Source: Oscillospiraceae bacterium (lineage in GTDB: Bacteria > Bacillota > Clostridia > Oscillospirales > Ruminococcaceae). From it: a stretch of DNA of 64,000 bases. The notes beneath the pieces are model-generated. The model ran no database searches. It saw only the letters and a list, made by a program, of their open reading frames with translations, and had not been told where the DNA came from. The position numbers and the translations under genes were made by a program. Where the stretch lies: the NCBI GenBank assembly GCA_019423755.1, contig JAHZAU010000002.1:124001-188000 (forward strand), in the 5' to 3' direction. The first letter of the stretch is position 1. Each line of letters opens with the position of its first letter. This document shows, piece by piece, positions 47,089-57,663 of this stretch.

Positions 47089-48618
47089 TTAGAGGATCAG
47101 CGAGCTTCCGGTCATGGACGCAGGCTGCTCCAGGCCCAGCAGTTTGAGCATGGTGGGGGCGATGTCTGCCAGGCGGCCGCCTTCCCGCAGCTTGCAGTCA
47201 CCGGCGCCGATGACCACAAAGGGCACCGGGTTGGTGGTGTGTGCGGTGAAGGGGGTGTTGTCCTCGGCCAGCATCTGGTCGGCGTTGCCGTGGTCAGCGG
47301 TGAGCAGCACCGTTCCGCCCAGGCTCAGCACCTTGTCGATGACCTTGCCCATGCAGGTGTCCACCGTCTCCACGGCCTTCACCGCCGCCGGGAAGACGCC
47401 GGTATGGCCTACCATGTCGCAGTTGGCGTAGTTGAGGATGATGACGTCGTATTTGCCGCTGTCCAGGCGGGCCAGCAGCTCCTCGGTGACCTCCGGGGCG
47501 CTCATCTCCGGCTGCAGGTCGTAGGTAGCCACAGCAGGGGATTTGATCAGCGCCCGGTCCTCGCCGGGGTAAACGGTCTCCACGCCGCCGTTGAAGAAGA
47601 AGGTGACGTGGGCGTATTTTTCGGTTTCCGCAATGCGCAGCTGCTGCAGGCCCTTCTTGGAGATGTACTCGCCGAAGGTGTCCTCCAAGCTCTGGGGACG
47701 GAAGGCCACCTGGACGTTGGGCATGGTGGCATCGTACTGGGTCATGCAGACATAGGTCAGCGGGAAGAAGCCGGCCTCGCGCTCAAATCCCGCAAAGTCC
47801 GGGTCCACCAGGGAGCGGGTGATCTCCCGGGCGCGGTCGGGGCGGAAGTTGTAGAAGATCACCGAGTCCCCGGCCTGGATGCGGGAATGGGGACCTGCGG
47901 CGGACTGGATGACCGCCGGTACCACGAACTCGTCGGTGACGCCCTGCTCGTAGGAAGCAGCCATAGCCGCCTCGGCGGTGGGAGCTTCCTGGCCGCGGCC
48001 CAGCACCATGGCTTCATAGGCCTTGGATACGCGGTCCCAGCGGTTGTCGCGGTCCATGGCGTAGTAACGGCCCATAACGGTGGCGATCTTGCCTACGCCG
48101 ATTTCGCGCAGCTTCTCCTCCAGCGCCAGGATGAAGTCCCGGCCGGAGGACGGCGGCACGTCGCGGCCGTCCATGAAGCAGTGGACGAACACCTGCTCCA
48201 AACCGGCGTCCTTGGCCATGCGCAGCAGGCCGTAGAGATGCTCCTGGTGGCTGTGGACGCCGCCGTCGGACAGCAGGCCCATCAGGTGCAGGGCAGCGCC
48301 GTTTTTCTTACAATTTTCCACCGCGGCGCAGAGGGCCGGGTTGTGGGCGGCTTCGCCGTCCTGGAACGCCTTGGTGATGCGGGTCAGCTCCTGGTACACC
48401 ACCCGGCCGGCGCCGATGTTGGTGTGTCCCACCTCGGAGTTGCCCATCTGGCCGTCCGGCAGGCCCACATCCATGCCGGAAGCGCCGATCTGGGTGTGGG
48501 GGTAGGTGGCCAGGTAGTGGTCATAATTGGGGGTGTTGGCCGCGTGGATGGCGTTGCCGCGGTCGCTGGGGTTGACCCCGAAGCCGTCCAGGATCATCAA
48601 AAGCAGCGGTTTTTTCAT
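47089..48618 (-). CDS. gpmI: 2,3-bisphosphoglycerate-independent phosphoglycerate mutase
   Basis: Interconverts 3- and 2-phosphoglycerate using two Mn ions and a phosphoserine intermediate. 509 residues. Metal ligand Asp11 in MILDGFGVN; the nucleophile Ser61 in GQMGNSEVGHTNIGAGR; substrate-binding CFMDGRDVPPSSG and VMGRYYAMDRDNRWDR; metal site NYANCDMVGHTG and LLTADHGNADQM. It follows tpiA after 30 nt. Confidence 0.97.
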   Translation of the reverse strand: MKKPLLLMILDGFGVNPSDRGNAIHAANTPNYDHYLATYPHTQIGASGMDVGLPDGQMGNSEVGHTNIGAGRVVYQELTRITKAFQDGEAAHNPALCAAVENCKKNGAALHLMGLLSDGGVHSHQEHLYGLLRMAKDAGLEQVFVHCFMDGRDVPPSSGRDFILALEEKLREIGVGKIATVMGRYYAMDRDNRWDRVSKAYEAMVLGRGQEAPTAEAAMAASYEQGVTDEFVVPAVIQSAAGPHSRIQAGDSVIFYNFRPDRAREITRSLVDPDFAGFEREAGFFPLTYVCMTQYDATMPNVQVAFRPQSLEDTFGEYISKKGLQQLRIAETEKYAHVTFFFNGGVETVYPGEDRALIKSPAVATYDLQPEMSAPEVTEELLARLDSGKYDVIILNYANCDMVGHTGVFPAAVKAVETVDTCMGKVIDKVLSLGGTVLLTADHGNADQMLAEDNTPFTAHTTNPVPFVVIGAGDCKLREGGRLADIAPTMLKLLGLEQPASMTGSSLIL

Positions 48619-48648
48619 GGGGATCTCCGTCCTTTCTCTGGCGTGGGG

Positions 48649-49413
48649 TTAGCGGGCCGCGTTGACGATGGCAGCAAAGTCCTCTGCCTTCAGGGCAGCG
48701 CCGCCGATGAGGCCGCCGTCTACATCCACCTTGCTCAGCAGCTCGGCTGCGTTGGAGGGCTTCATGGAACCGCCGTACTGGATGGTAAGCGCTTCGGCTG
48801 CGGCTTCGTCATAGAGGCCGGCTACCACCTGACGGATGATGCCGCAGACCTCCTCGGCCTGGTCAGCGGTGGCAGTCTTGCCGGTGCCGATGGCCCAAAC
48901 GGGCTCGTAAGCGATGGTGATGTTGGCCAGCTCCTCACGGCTGACGCCGGAGAGGGCGACCTTGGTCTGCAGGCCCACTACCTCGGCGGTGATGCCCAGC
49001 TCGCGCTGTTCCAGCACCTCGCCCACGCAGAGGATGGGCTTGAGGCCAGCGGCCAGGGCGGCTTTCAGGCGGGCGTTGACGGTCTGGTCGGTCTCACCGA
49101 AATACTGGCGGCGTTCGCTGTGGCCCAGGATGACGTATTCCACGCCCAGCTCTTTCAGCATGGAAGCGGAGATCTCGCCGGTGAAGGCGCCGGACTCGGC
49201 CCAGTGGCAGTTTTCTGCGCCGACGTGCAGGTTGGTGCCCTGGGTCAGTTCCAAAGCGGTCTCCAGGTTGGTGAAGGGGACGCAGAGGACCACTTCGCAG
49301 GGAGCGTCGGCGGTCAGAGGCTTGAGGGCCTCGATGAGGGCGCGGGCGGCTTTGCGGTCGTTGTTCATCTTCCAGTTTCCGGCGATCACAGCTTTGCGGA
49401 CAGCTTTATTCAT
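48649..49413 (-). CDS. tpiA: Triosephosphate isomerase
   Basis: 254 residues. Catalytic residues are visible: Asn13 and Lys15 in AGNWKMN, His in ILGHSERR, Glu in IAYEPVWAIGTG (flexible loop), and the phosphate-binding QYGGSMK. The start MNKAVRKAVIAG has AAAGGAAG 8 nt upstream; a long in-frame extension overlaps the next gene and is not coding. Third gene of the pgk operon. Confidence 0.97.
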   Translation of the reverse strand: MNKAVRKAVIAGNWKMNNDRKAARALIEALKPLTADAPCEVVLCVPFTNLETALELTQGTNLHVGAENCHWAESGAFTGEISASMLKELGVEYVILGHSERRQYFGETDQTVNARLKAALAAGLKPILCVGEVLEQRELGITAEVVGLQTKVALSGVSREELANITIAYEPVWAIGTGKTATADQAEEVCGIIRQVVAGLYDEAAAEALTIQYGGSMKPSNAAELLSKVDVDGGLIGGAALKAEDFAAIVNAAR

Positions 49414-49493
49414 GGCAATAACTTCCTTTCTTTCACAGCGCCGCCCCGACAGGACGGCATGGTCTTGGTATGTAACTCTTGAATCAGGGATGA

Positions 49494-50084
49494 TTAACCG
49501 AAAGTATCGTAGTGGGGCTGGTTTGGCTCCTGACGGCCGGCGATGCCCACCGGCACGTTGTTGCGGCAGAAGAACAAAAACAGCCATCCAAAGCCCAACA
49601 GGGCGCCCAGGGTGTAGATCCCGGCGCGGGAGGGCTCAAAGTCCCGCATGGTCTTGTAGTAAGTAATCAGGTAGACCACCCGCTGGACGATAGCCAGCAG
49701 GCCGAGCAGGCCCGCCGTCACCAGCAGACCCACCAGGGTCGCGCCGGGATAGCTCCCGCCCAGGACGATCCACCCGGTGACCACCGAGGTAAACTGGGCA
49801 AAGGCCACCAGTTCCAGCAGCAGCGGCACCACCGTCAATCCCAGCAGGATATAGCGGTAATGGGTCACGCGGCTGCGGCAGCCCTGCTCCCAGCGGTCAG
49901 CCAGGGAGCCCAGCAGGTACTCCCGGCAGAAGGGCACCCAGGCCATCCACTCCCGGCCCAGGCCGGTGTTGTGGGCCATGCGGTACATCCCCAGGCCGGA
50001 GAACACATAGGCCGCCAGTGCAAACAGCAGCGAAAACAGCAGGCTGCTGCCCCAGATGGCGGTGAGGGTTGTGGAATAAGCCAT
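49494..50084 (-). CDS. Hypothetical multi-pass membrane protein within the glycolytic operon
   Basis: 196 residues with four to five predicted membrane helices (about 10-35, 75-100, 105-130, 135-155, 160-178). The segment YRMAHNTGLGREWMAWVPFCREYLLGSLADRWE between the first and second helices is a recognisable pattern of small uncharacterised Firmicutes membrane proteins that mention subunit or assembly context rarely; the function is unknown. AAGGAGG precedes the ATG. It sits between pgk and tpiA, 80 nt from the tpiA start. Confidence 0.8.
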   Translation of the reverse strand: MAYSTTLTAIWGSSLLFSLLFALAAYVFSGLGMYRMAHNTGLGREWMAWVPFCREYLLGSLADRWEQGCRSRVTHYRYILLGLTVVPLLLELVAFAQFTSVVTGWIVLGGSYPGATLVGLLVTAGLLGLLAIVQRVVYLITYYKTMRDFEPSRAGIYTLGALLGFGWLFLFFCRNNVPVGIAGRQEPNQPHYDTFG

Positions 50085-50150
50085 CGTTTTTTCCTCCTTT
50101 GGGGTGTAAATAGACCGTTTGAAAAGCGGAAAACGGCAGGCCAGGGACCT

Positions 50151-50221
50151 CCCCCAGCCGTGCCGTTTGCTGCAGAACGCCCAGTCCCGGCGGGCTTTTA
50201 CCGCCGCGCGCAGGCTGGGGG
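50151..50221 (-). other. Large stem-loop immediately after the pgk stop codon
   Basis: CCCCCAGCC and GGCTGGGGG (perfect 9-bp arms 50213-50221 and 50151-50159) enclose about 53 nt that themselves fold (GCGGCGG/CCGCC type). It starts one nucleotide after the TAA of pgk and has no U-tract. mRNA processing, 3' stabilisation or weak attenuation between pgk and the downstream genes are possible. Confidence 0.5.
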
Positions 50222-50222
50222 A

Positions 50223-51419
50223 TTATTTCTCGTTGAGGGCTGCGATGCCGGGCAGCTCCAGGCCTTCCAGGAATTCCAGGGAAGCGCCGCCGCCGGTGGA
50301 GATATGGGTCATCTTGTCGGCGAAGCCCAGCTTGGTGACAGCGGCTACCGAGTCGCCGCCGCCGATGATGGAGATCGCGCCGGAAGCGGCGATAGCGCGG
50401 GCCACTTCCAGGGTGCCTTCGGCGAAGGCGGGGAACTCAAAGACGCCCATGGGGCCGTTCCAGATGACGGTGCCGGCGTTCTTGACGGCGTCGCAGAACA
50501 GCTCGATGGTGCGGGGACCGATGTCCATGCCCATCCAGCCGTCGGGGATCTTGTCGGAATCGGCAAACTGGGTAGCGCAGTTCTCGTCGAACTTGTCGCC
50601 CAGCTTGTTATCTACCGGCAGCAGGAACTGGATGTTGCGTTCCTTTGCCTTGGCCAGCATCTCTTTTGCCAGCTCGACCTTGTCGTCCTCGCACAGGGAA
50701 GCGCCGACGTTGTAGCCCATAGCCTTGAAGAAGGTGTAGGCCATACCGCCGCCGACGATGAGGGTGTCCACCTTTTCCAACAGGTTGTTGATGACGCCGA
50801 TCTTGTCGGAAACTTTGGCGCCGCCGAGGATGGCGACCAGGGGACGTTTGGGGTTATTGAGCGCGCCGCCCATGACCGAGATCTCTTTCTGGATCAGGTA
50901 GCCGCAGACAGCCGGCAGGTAGGAAGCGACGCCGGTGGTGGAGCAGTGGGCGCGATGAGCGGTGCCGAAGGCATCGTTGACGTAAATTTCTGCCAGGGAA
51001 GCCAGTTCCTTGGAGAAGTTTTCTTCGTTTTTGGTCTCTTCTTTGCGGAAGCGGACGTTTTCCAGCAGGATCACGTCGCCGTCCTGCATCTGGGAAGCCA
51101 GGGCTTTGGCGTTTTCGCCGACGACGTTTTCATCGGCAGCCAGCTTCACCTCTTTGCCCAGCAGCTGGGAAAGACGGCCGGCCACGGGAGCCAGGGAGAA
51201 CTCCGGTTTGTACTCGCCCTTGGGGCGTCCCAGGTGGGAGCAAAGGATCACGCGAGCGCCGTGGTTGACCAGGTACTCGATGGTGGGCAGAGCCGCCACG
51301 ATGCGTTTGTCGTTGGTGATCACGCCGTCCTTGAGGGGAACGTTGAAGTCGCAGCGAACCAGCACGCGTTTGCCGGCTACGTCAATATCTTCGATGGTTT
51401 TTTTGTTCAGAGAATTCAT
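50223..51419 (-). CDS. pgk: Phosphoglycerate kinase
   Basis: 398 residues, typical length. N-terminal substrate-binding RCDFNVPLKDGVITNDKRI and CSHLGRPKGEY; the hinge region KVSDKIGVINNLLEKVDTLIVGGGMAYTF; ATP-site segments NGPMGVFEFPAFAEGT and GGGDSVAAVTKLGF. An AGAAAGGGTGG site precedes the ATG. First gene of the operon pgk - membrane protein - tpiA - gpmI. A gapA gene, often found upstream, is absent here. Confidence 0.97.
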   Translation of the reverse strand: MNSLNKKTIEDIDVAGKRVLVRCDFNVPLKDGVITNDKRIVAALPTIEYLVNHGARVILCSHLGRPKGEYKPEFSLAPVAGRLSQLLGKEVKLAADENVVGENAKALASQMQDGDVILLENVRFRKEETKNEENFSKELASLAEIYVNDAFGTAHRAHCSTTGVASYLPAVCGYLIQKEISVMGGALNNPKRPLVAILGGAKVSDKIGVINNLLEKVDTLIVGGGMAYTFFKAMGYNVGASLCEDDKVELAKEMLAKAKERNIQFLLPVDNKLGDKFDENCATQFADSDKIPDGWMGMDIGPRTIELFCDAVKNAGTVIWNGPMGVFEFPAFAEGTLEVARAIAASGAISIIGGGDSVAAVTKLGFADKMTHISTGGGASLEFLEGLELPGIAALNEK

Positions 51420-51503
51420 GGGAACGCCACCCTTTCTGATTGGAACCGATATCGTTTTGTATTTTTTAGATTGAGGATGTTAAATTATCTACAATCAAAC
51501 TTA

Positions 51504-51532
51504 TTCTAATTCATTCCCGGCCCATTTGCAAG
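51504..51532 (-). promoter_or_regulatory. pgk operon promoter
   Basis: Minus-strand TTGCAA and TAGAAT with a 17-nt spacer, giving a leader of about 80 nt. Just upstream, CCGATT-type half-sites recur (CCGATT-catc-AATCGG 51543-51558 and CAATCGG/CCGATTG 51552-51575), possibly a regulator site. Confidence 0.65.
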
Positions 51533-51603
51533 GCCGCCCGACCCGATTCATCAATCGGTATCATTTCTCCGATTGAATTTGTATAGATTGCCAAAAGCTA
51601 CCG

Positions 51604-52722
51604 TTAGCCCCGCAGCTGCAGCAGTTTCTGCTTCAGTTCCGTCTCGATGCGGCCCAGCTCGGCCTCAGCTTCCTGGCGGCGCTGGCGGCCCTCCTCCTGG
51701 ATCTTCTGCACCTCATCTAAGGTGCTGATGAGGCTTTCGTTTGTGGCCTTGAGGGTCTCGATGTCCACGATGCCCCGCTCGGACTCCCGGGCGGTGTCGA
51801 TGGTGGCCATCTTCAGGGTTTCGGCGTTGCGGCGCAGCAGCTGGTTGGTCATCTCGCTGACCTCCCGCTGGGCGGCGGCCGCTTGCTGGGAATGGCTGAC
51901 CCCCAGCGCCAGCACCATCTGGCTCTTCCACAGGGGGATGGTGTTGACCAGGGTGGACTGGATCTTCTCGCTCATAACGGCGTCGTTATTCTGCACCAGG
52001 CGGATCTGCGGCGCCATCTGGATGGAGACGGTGCGGGTCAGTTCCAGGTCGTACAGCTTCTTTTCAAAGCGGTCGCAAAGGTTCACCAGGTCGTTGACCG
52101 CCTGGGCGTCCTCCGGCAGGTTGGAAGCCTTGGCCCGCTGGGTCAGCTGAGCCAGCTCCCCGGCGCGGATATCCTCCAATTTGCGGCGGCCGGCCAGGAT
52201 ATACATGCTCAGTTCTTTAAAGTAGACCTTGTTGATCTCGTACATCTTGTCCAGCATGGCCATATCCTTGAGCAGCAGCACCTGGTGGTCCTGCAGCTGG
52301 GCAGAGATCTTCTCGATGTTTTCCTCCACCTTGGCGTACTGGTTCATCAGGCTAGAGAGGCGGTTTTTCTTAAAGAAGCCGAAGAAGCCCTTGTCCTCCT
52401 TTTCCAGGTCGAAGTGCCGCAGCTGGTCCACCACGCCGCTGAGCATCTGGCCCACCTCGCCCAGGTCCTTGGTGCGGACGTTTTCCAGGGCGGTCTGGGA
52501 AAAATCAGCGATCTTCTTCTGGGCGCCGGAGCCGTACAGCAGCACCTGGGAGGAATCCCGCAGGTCGATCTGCTGGGCAAATTCCGCCACCTGGCGCTCC
52601 TCCTCGGGGGTCAGCTGGGGGGCAGCCGGGTCCAGCTGCTCCACCGGCTTGGGGGCTTCGGCAGCCGGGGCAGGGGTGGGGTCCAGCGTCAGGCTCGGGG
52701 TGGGGGTGGTCCATTCGTTCAT
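51604..52722 (-). CDS. telA: TelA family toxic-anion resistance protein
   Basis: 372-residue soluble, largely helical and coiled-coil protein. It matches TelA/KlaA-type proteins linked to tellurite and other toxic-compound tolerance: QIDLRDSSQVLLYGSGAQKKIADFSQTALENVRTKDLGEVGQMLSGVVDQLR, FFGFFKKNRLSSLMNQYAKVEENIEKIS, and QIRLVQNNDAVMSEKIQSTLVNTIPLWKSQMVLAL are family blocks. The N-terminal 35 residues are Pro/Ala-rich. AGGAGG precedes the ATG. It is third in the xpaC-MATE-telA operon. Biochemical role unknown; xpaC-telA pairing is common. Confidence 0.92.
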   Translation of the reverse strand: MNEWTTPTPSLTLDPTPAPAAEAPKPVEQLDPAAPQLTPEEERQVAEFAQQIDLRDSSQVLLYGSGAQKKIADFSQTALENVRTKDLGEVGQMLSGVVDQLRHFDLEKEDKGFFGFFKKNRLSSLMNQYAKVEENIEKISAQLQDHQVLLLKDMAMLDKMYEINKVYFKELSMYILAGRRKLEDIRAGELAQLTQRAKASNLPEDAQAVNDLVNLCDRFEKKLYDLELTRTVSIQMAPQIRLVQNNDAVMSEKIQSTLVNTIPLWKSQMVLALGVSHSQQAAAAQREVSEMTNQLLRRNAETLKMATIDTARESERGIVDIETLKATNESLISTLDEVQKIQEEGRQRRQEAEAELGRIETELKQKLLQLRG

Positions 52723-52772
52723 CTTGCGTTCCTCCTAACATCCAAACATCACTTGATCTTGGGGGCAGCCGG

Positions 52773-54197
52773 TCAATCCAGCAGCTGTCCCGGGCCCGGC
52801 AGGGGAGAGGCGCTGGGGGCCTTTGCCGCCACGCGGGCTTTTTCCTTGCGGGAAAGCTCCCGCCCGATGGTCAGCAGCATCACCACATAGCAGGCCACGC
52901 CGCCGATCACATTGGAAATGGGTTCGGCCAAAAACACGCCGTACACCCCCAGCCCCGCCACATGGGGCAGCCAGAGGGTCAGCGGGATAATAATAAACGC
53001 CTTTCGCAGCAGGGAGAAGAAGATGGCCTGCCGGGCGCGGCCCAGGGCCACCGTGGCGCACTGTCCCGCCATCTGCAGCGCCATCAGGAAGATACCGGCG
53101 AAGTACACCTGCATGGTGGGCACGCTGGCGGCGATGATGGTCTCGCTGGTGGTAAACAGCGCGGCGATCTGCCGGGGAAACAGCAAAATCACCAGCCACA
53201 TAACGGTAGTATACCCCACACAAAGCAGGGTCACCCAAAAGATACCCTGGCGCACCCGCTTATACTGGCCGGCGCCGTAGTTGAAACTGAGCACCGGCTG
53301 GCCGGCGTTGGTCAGGGAGTTGGCCGGGGTGATGGACACCTCCCGCACCGAGCTCAAAATGGTCATGACGCTGACGTAAAGCTCCCCGCCAAACTGCTGC
53401 AGCACGGTGTTGCACACCGCCTGGGCGATGCAGTTGGTAAAGGTCATGACGAAGTTGGCAAAGCCCAGCCGGGTGATGCGCAGCACGATCTTGCCGGGCA
53501 GGCCCATCCACCGGCGTTCCAGCCGGATGAGGGCCTTTTCTCCCCGCAAAAACCGCATCGCCCACACCGCCGAAAGCAGCTGGGAGATCACCGTGGCCAG
53601 CGCCGCGCCCCGCACCCCCATCCCGGCGCCGAAGATCAGCAGCGGGTCCAGGATGATGTTGGCCACCGCGCCCAGCAGCACGGTCATCATGCCGGTGCGG
53701 GCAAAGCCCTGGGCGTTGATAAAGGGGTTGAGCCCCAGCCCGATCATCATGAAGATGCTCCCGGTCAGGTAGATATTCAGGTACTGCTCGGCGTAGGGGT
53801 AGGTGAGGTCACTGGCGCCCAGCAGGTACAAAAGCGGCTGGCGCACCAGGTAGCAGAACACCGGCAGCGCCACCCCGGTGAGCAGCAGCAGGGTAAAGCT
53901 GGTGCCCAGGATGCAGCGGGCCTCCTGGGTATCCCCGCGGCCTCTCGCCATGGAAAAAAGCGGGGCGCCGCCGGCCCCGAACAGGTTGGAAAAGGCCGTC
54001 ACCGCCAGCAGCACTGGGAAGGTGAGCCCCACCCCGGCCAGCATATTGGCGGTATCCCCGGGCAGATGCCCCAGGTACATGCGGTCTACCATATTATACA
54101 GAACATTGACCAGCTGGGCGAAGGTCATTGGCAAGGCCAGGCGCAGGATATTGCCTGCTACCGAGCCTTGCGCAAAATCTCCCGTCTCTCCCTGCAT
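52773..54197 (-). CDS. MATE family efflux transporter (second copy)
   Basis: 474 residues, about twelve membrane helices: FAQGSVAGNILRLALPMTFAQLVNVLYNMVDRMYLGHL at the N-terminus and the second-half start LGFANFVMTFTNCIAQAVCN, closer to the MepA/DinF-type branch than the protein at 8418-9839. The C-terminal tail (SRKEKARVAAKAPSASPLPGPGQLLD) is basic and Pro-rich. AAGGAGGG precedes the ATG. It lies between xpaC (39 nt) and telA (50 nt) in one direction, so co-expression with these stress-linked genes is likely. Confidence 0.93.
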   Translation of the reverse strand: MQGETGDFAQGSVAGNILRLALPMTFAQLVNVLYNMVDRMYLGHLPGDTANMLAGVGLTFPVLLAVTAFSNLFGAGGAPLFSMARGRGDTQEARCILGTSFTLLLLTGVALPVFCYLVRQPLLYLLGASDLTYPYAEQYLNIYLTGSIFMMIGLGLNPFINAQGFARTGMMTVLLGAVANIILDPLLIFGAGMGVRGAALATVISQLLSAVWAMRFLRGEKALIRLERRWMGLPGKIVLRITRLGFANFVMTFTNCIAQAVCNTVLQQFGGELYVSVMTILSSVREVSITPANSLTNAGQPVLSFNYGAGQYKRVRQGIFWVTLLCVGYTTVMWLVILLFPRQIAALFTTSETIIAASVPTMQVYFAGIFLMALQMAGQCATVALGRARQAIFFSLLRKAFIIIPLTLWLPHVAGLGVYGVFLAEPISNVIGGVACYVVMLLTIGRELSRKEKARVAAKAPSASPLPGPGQLLD

Positions 54198-54236
54198 GTC
54201 GATCCCTCCTTGGCCGCAGTCCGGCCCGCCGCGGGG

Positions 54237-55436
54237 CTACGCCTTCGGCCCTTTGGGGGACGACGGGCTGCCAAAGCCGCTTTGGGTCAGCCCTTCCTGC
54301 GCAAGCATCGCCTGAAGGGCGGAAATATCGGTGGAAATATCCAGCGTCTCCTCCTGGAACAGGCTGTCCAGCAGGTTTTGGAACGCCAGATTGATGGTAT
54401 CCAGCGCCGTGGCGATCTCCGCCTTGGCCTGGATGAGGTTTTCGCCCTGCACCGGCTGGGCGTCAAACCGACAGTACGCTTCCAGCAGCTTTAAGGTGGT
54501 GGGCAGGTAGTAGTCCATAAAGCGGCGGATCTCCGGCAGCTGGTCCGGGTCCTTCTTCACCGCCTCGAAGATCTGCCGGGTGATCTGTTCCAGCCGGTCG
54601 ATCTTGTGGGAGATCTCCTCCCCGGGGATCAGGTCGTTTGCCTGACGGATGCGGGTCAAAAAGCTCTGCCCCTCCTTGAGGGCGGCGGCCAGCTGGGCGT
54701 TGGCGGCGGTCTGCGCCTCCTCCTCCCGCTTTTTCTTGGCCAGTTCCTCCGCCCGCAGGTACTGCCGGTAGGTCTCGTCCCCCAGGATGAGGGTAGTTTT
54801 CTGGGCGTCCAGGTGGCAGTGGGGCAGCAGCCCGGAGGCGATCATCTTTTCCAGGTCCCGCACCACATACTCCTCCGGCTTGCGCACCGCCGCGGCCAGC
54901 GCCGAAACGGGGCAGAGGTCACAGGAGCGGATCTCCCGGGCGTAGGCGTTGCAGCGGCGCACCCGTCCGCTGCGGACGATGCCCGCCCGCAGCAGCAGCC
55001 CGCACACCAGGGTCAGCAGCACGCTGACCCCCAAAAAGACCCCCATGCCCCAAGCGGCCACCCCGCCGGACAGCAGGAAGAATCCCGCCAGCGCCCCGAT
55101 GGAGCAGATGGCAAAGACCCCCAGCCCCAGCGCGCCGAACACCGTCATCAGGATGCCGCTGGTGCTCACCGACGGCATCCCGGCAAAGCAGGCGCAGCGG
55201 CCCCTTTCCGGCTCCCGGTGGGGAGGCGGGGGAGGAGGCGTGGTGCCGTAGCCGCCAGGCGCATCCGTCCGGCCAGGCCCGCCGGGGGGCGGCGGGTCGT
55301 CCCCCAGCACCCGTTTGACCGTGCGGTTTAGTTTTTCCTCCATCCGGTGCAGGTCCTGGGTGTCCACACCGCTTTCCACCGTGCGGCGCACCAGCCGGCC
55401 CAGCTCCCGGATCAGATTATCAGGTCCATAATACAT
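54237..55436 (-). CDS. XpaC-like protein (5-bromo-4-chloroindolyl phosphate hydrolysis family)
   Basis: 399 residues. After a helical N-terminus comes a Pro/Gly-rich stretch (about 50-80), a Cys cluster (GRCACFAG), and two membrane helices (about 95-120 and 125-150). A C-terminal cytosolic region has CNAYAREIRSCDLCPVSAL, the winged-helix-like EEYVVRDLEKMIASGLLPHCHLDAQKTTLILGDETYRQYL, then coiled coil (ELAKKKREEEAQ) and a helical XpaC domain. The start MYYGPDNLIREL has GAGGG upstream. First gene of the operon with a MATE pump and telA. The family name refers to an old phenotype; the true function is unknown. Confidence 0.88.
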   Translation of the reverse strand: MYYGPDNLIRELGRLVRRTVESGVDTQDLHRMEEKLNRTVKRVLGDDPPPPGGPGRTDAPGGYGTTPPPPPPHREPERGRCACFAGMPSVSTSGILMTVFGALGLGVFAICSIGALAGFFLLSGGVAAWGMGVFLGVSVLLTLVCGLLLRAGIVRSGRVRRCNAYAREIRSCDLCPVSALAAAVRKPEEYVVRDLEKMIASGLLPHCHLDAQKTTLILGDETYRQYLRAEELAKKKREEEAQTAANAQLAAALKEGQSFLTRIRQANDLIPGEEISHKIDRLEQITRQIFEAVKKDPDQLPEIRRFMDYYLPTTLKLLEAYCRFDAQPVQGENLIQAKAEIATALDTINLAFQNLLDSLFQEETLDISTDISALQAMLAQEGLTQSGFGSPSSPKGPKA

Positions 55437-55512
55437 AGCATTCCCTCGTAACAGAAGGCCCCCGGGGCATCCCGCCGGAAAGCCGGATTTCATAACTCGC
55501 GTGATTATGGTT

Positions 55513-55541
55513 ATTATAGACCATCAAAAGCAAAATCACAA
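55513..55541 (-). promoter_or_regulatory. Promoter of the xpaC-MATE-telA operon
   Basis: Minus-strand TTGTGA and TATAAT separated by 17 nt, about 75 nt before the xpaC ATG. Confidence 0.7.
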
Positions 55542-55597
55542 GAAAGAATCCGTGAACAAAACCGCCGTCCGGGGCCTTCCCCGGCGGGTCCGCGCTC

Positions 55598-55627
55598 TTG
55601 CGCCGCGGGAAGGATGCGTGATATAAT
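55598..55627 (+). promoter_or_regulatory. lepA promoter
   Basis: TTGCGC and TATAAT with an 18-nt spacer. The leader to the lepA ATG is about 140 nt and GC-rich. The gene-free 336 nt between xpaC and lepA hold only the two divergent promoters and this leader. Confidence 0.6.
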
Positions 55628-55772
55628 AAGGAGAAACCATTGGATCTACCCAGGGAGCCGGGAAACGCCCCCGCTGCGGCGCTTTTCCCGCCGTCCCTGA
55701 TCTTTTTCCTATCACCTCTCCCTCCGGCCCCGCCCCGGCGGCCGCCGAAAAACCCAACCGAAGGAGCCCAAT

Positions 55773-57593
<1,821 letters not shown>

Positions 57594-57621
57594 CGCCCTT
57601 TCCAATTTACGCAAAGCAATC

Positions 57622-57659
57622 AAAAACCGCCCTTTCCCAGTGGGAAAGGGCGGTTTTTT
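57622..57659. terminator. Bidirectional terminator between lepA and the nitroreductase gene
   Basis: AAAACCGCCCTTTCCC/GGGAAAGGGCGGTTTT with a 3-nt loop and six T; it also carries an A-tract for the minus-strand gene ending at 57664. Confidence 0.95.
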
Positions 57660-57663
57660 GCGG

